From contig JBAVTG010000171.1 of NCBI GenBank assembly GCA_049696015.1, forward strand, positions 1-13,993: a DNA stretch of 13,993 nt. The letters are read 5' to 3'. The translations under genes were made by a program, and so were the position numbers. The notes beneath the pieces are model-generated. The model saw only the letters and a program-made list of their open reading frames with translations. It was not told where the DNA came from and searched no databases. The DNA is from JANMEX01 sp049696015 (GTDB taxonomy: Bacteria > Pseudomonadota > Alphaproteobacteria > Rhizobiales > Rhizobiaceae). Positions 13,660 to 13,993 of the stretch are shown here, in pieces (positions within the stretch are counted from its first letter, which is position 1; each line of letters starts with the position of its first letter).

Positions 13660-13993
13660 GGCGCAAAATCGGCTTTGCGATAGCCTTGCATATAGAGGAG
13701 CGCAGTCAGGTCTCCGTGGTCAATGCGATGTTGCGCCTGCGCTGCCACCGATGGCTTGGCGTGCAGCGCCACGCCGCTGCCAGCGATTTCCAGCATTGAC
13801 AGGTCATTGGCACCGTCCCCGACGGCCATGGCTTGATCGAGAGTGATGCCAAGGCGCTTGGTGATGGATTGCAAGGCATCGGCCTTGGCCTGACGGCCGA
13901 GGATCGGCTCGCGCACAGCGCCGGTGAATTGCCCGGCCTTGGCCTCAAGGATGTTTGCCTGGCTTTCATCAAAGCCGAGCATGGCGGCGACCG
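13656..13993 (-). CDS. serB: Phosphoserine phosphatase, C-terminal part
   Basis: The frame runs from beyond the right edge (VAAMLGFDESQANILEA) to a stop at 13656, giving about the last 111 residues. GDGANDLSML is HAD motif III/IV with the metal-binding aspartates, preceded by the conserved Lys in GRQAKADAL. GVALHAKPSVAAQAQHRIDHGDLTALLYMQGY is the typical SerB C-terminus. SerB dephosphorylates L-phosphoserine to L-serine, the last step of serine synthesis. The catalytic DxDxT motif and any N-terminal ACT-like region lie outside the window. A GNAT gene follows with a four-base overlap. Confidence 0.95.
   Translation of the reverse strand, partial: VAAMLGFDESQANILEAKAGQFTGAVREPILGRQAKADALQSITKRLGITLDQAMAVGDGANDLSMLEIAGSGVALHAKPSVAAQAQHRIDHGDLTALLYMQGYRKADFAP

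Noticed and set aside
13706..13972. Second minus-strand frame within serB
   Set aside because: It is out of frame with the GDGANDLSML-containing serB frame and has no family features.
1..13993. Search for mobile elements, CRISPR arrays, defence or biosynthetic islands
   Set aside because: No transposase, integrase, long direct or inverted repeats, spaced repeats or toxin-antitoxin pairs were seen. Nearly every gene is a known core or lineage-typical family.

Overview
The window looks like ordinary core chromosome of an alphaproteobacterium, most likely of the order Hyphomicrobiales (Rhizobiales). The evidence is the G+C-rich coding sequence, the alpha-type SspB adaptor, the DUF4169 and ribbon-helix-helix small proteins, DUF2853, and above all a circularly permuted two-piece tmRNA gene. 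I cannot name a genus. I found no insertion sequence, prophage, CRISPR array or defence system.

Layout. (1) 1-1725: the 5' part of a hotdog-fold thioesterase gene (minus strand) diverges from a D-lactate dehydrogenase/glycolate oxidase-like flavoprotein gene (plus strand). (2) 1793-5671: a 1292-aa AsmA-family envelope protein with an N-terminal anchor and a TolA-like Ala/Glu/Lys-rich C-terminus. (3) 5661-7051, all minus strand: ssrA (tmRNA), sspB, a DUF4169 gene and a ribbon-helix-helix gene, the last three tightly packed. The RHH gene overlaps the 3' end of the AsmA gene tail to tail. (4) 7270-9092, plus strand: a DUF2853 gene with its own terminator, then thyA and folA. (5) 9226-13045, plus strand: hflK, hflC, a DUF2065 gene and a degP-type protease, closed by a clear terminator. 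A good sigma-70-like promoter precedes hflK. (6) 13084-13993, minus strand: a GNAT acetyltransferase gene overlapping the 3' end of serB, which runs off the window.

How the genes work together. Two themes stand out. One is protein quality control: tmRNA tags stalled nascent chains, SspB delivers tagged chains to ClpXP, HflK/HflC modulate FtsH at the inner membrane, and the Do-type protease acts in the periplasm. The other is one-carbon metabolism: ThyA turns methylene-THF into dihydrofolate while making dTMP, and FolA reduces the dihydrofolate back to THF.

The most notable item is the tmRNA gene, which no protein-coding scan would show. It lies in the 640-base space between sspB and the DUF2853 gene. 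It encodes the tag ANDNYAPVALAA, with its acceptor piece upstream of its coding piece, and it sits directly upstream of the gene for the adaptor that recognises the tag.
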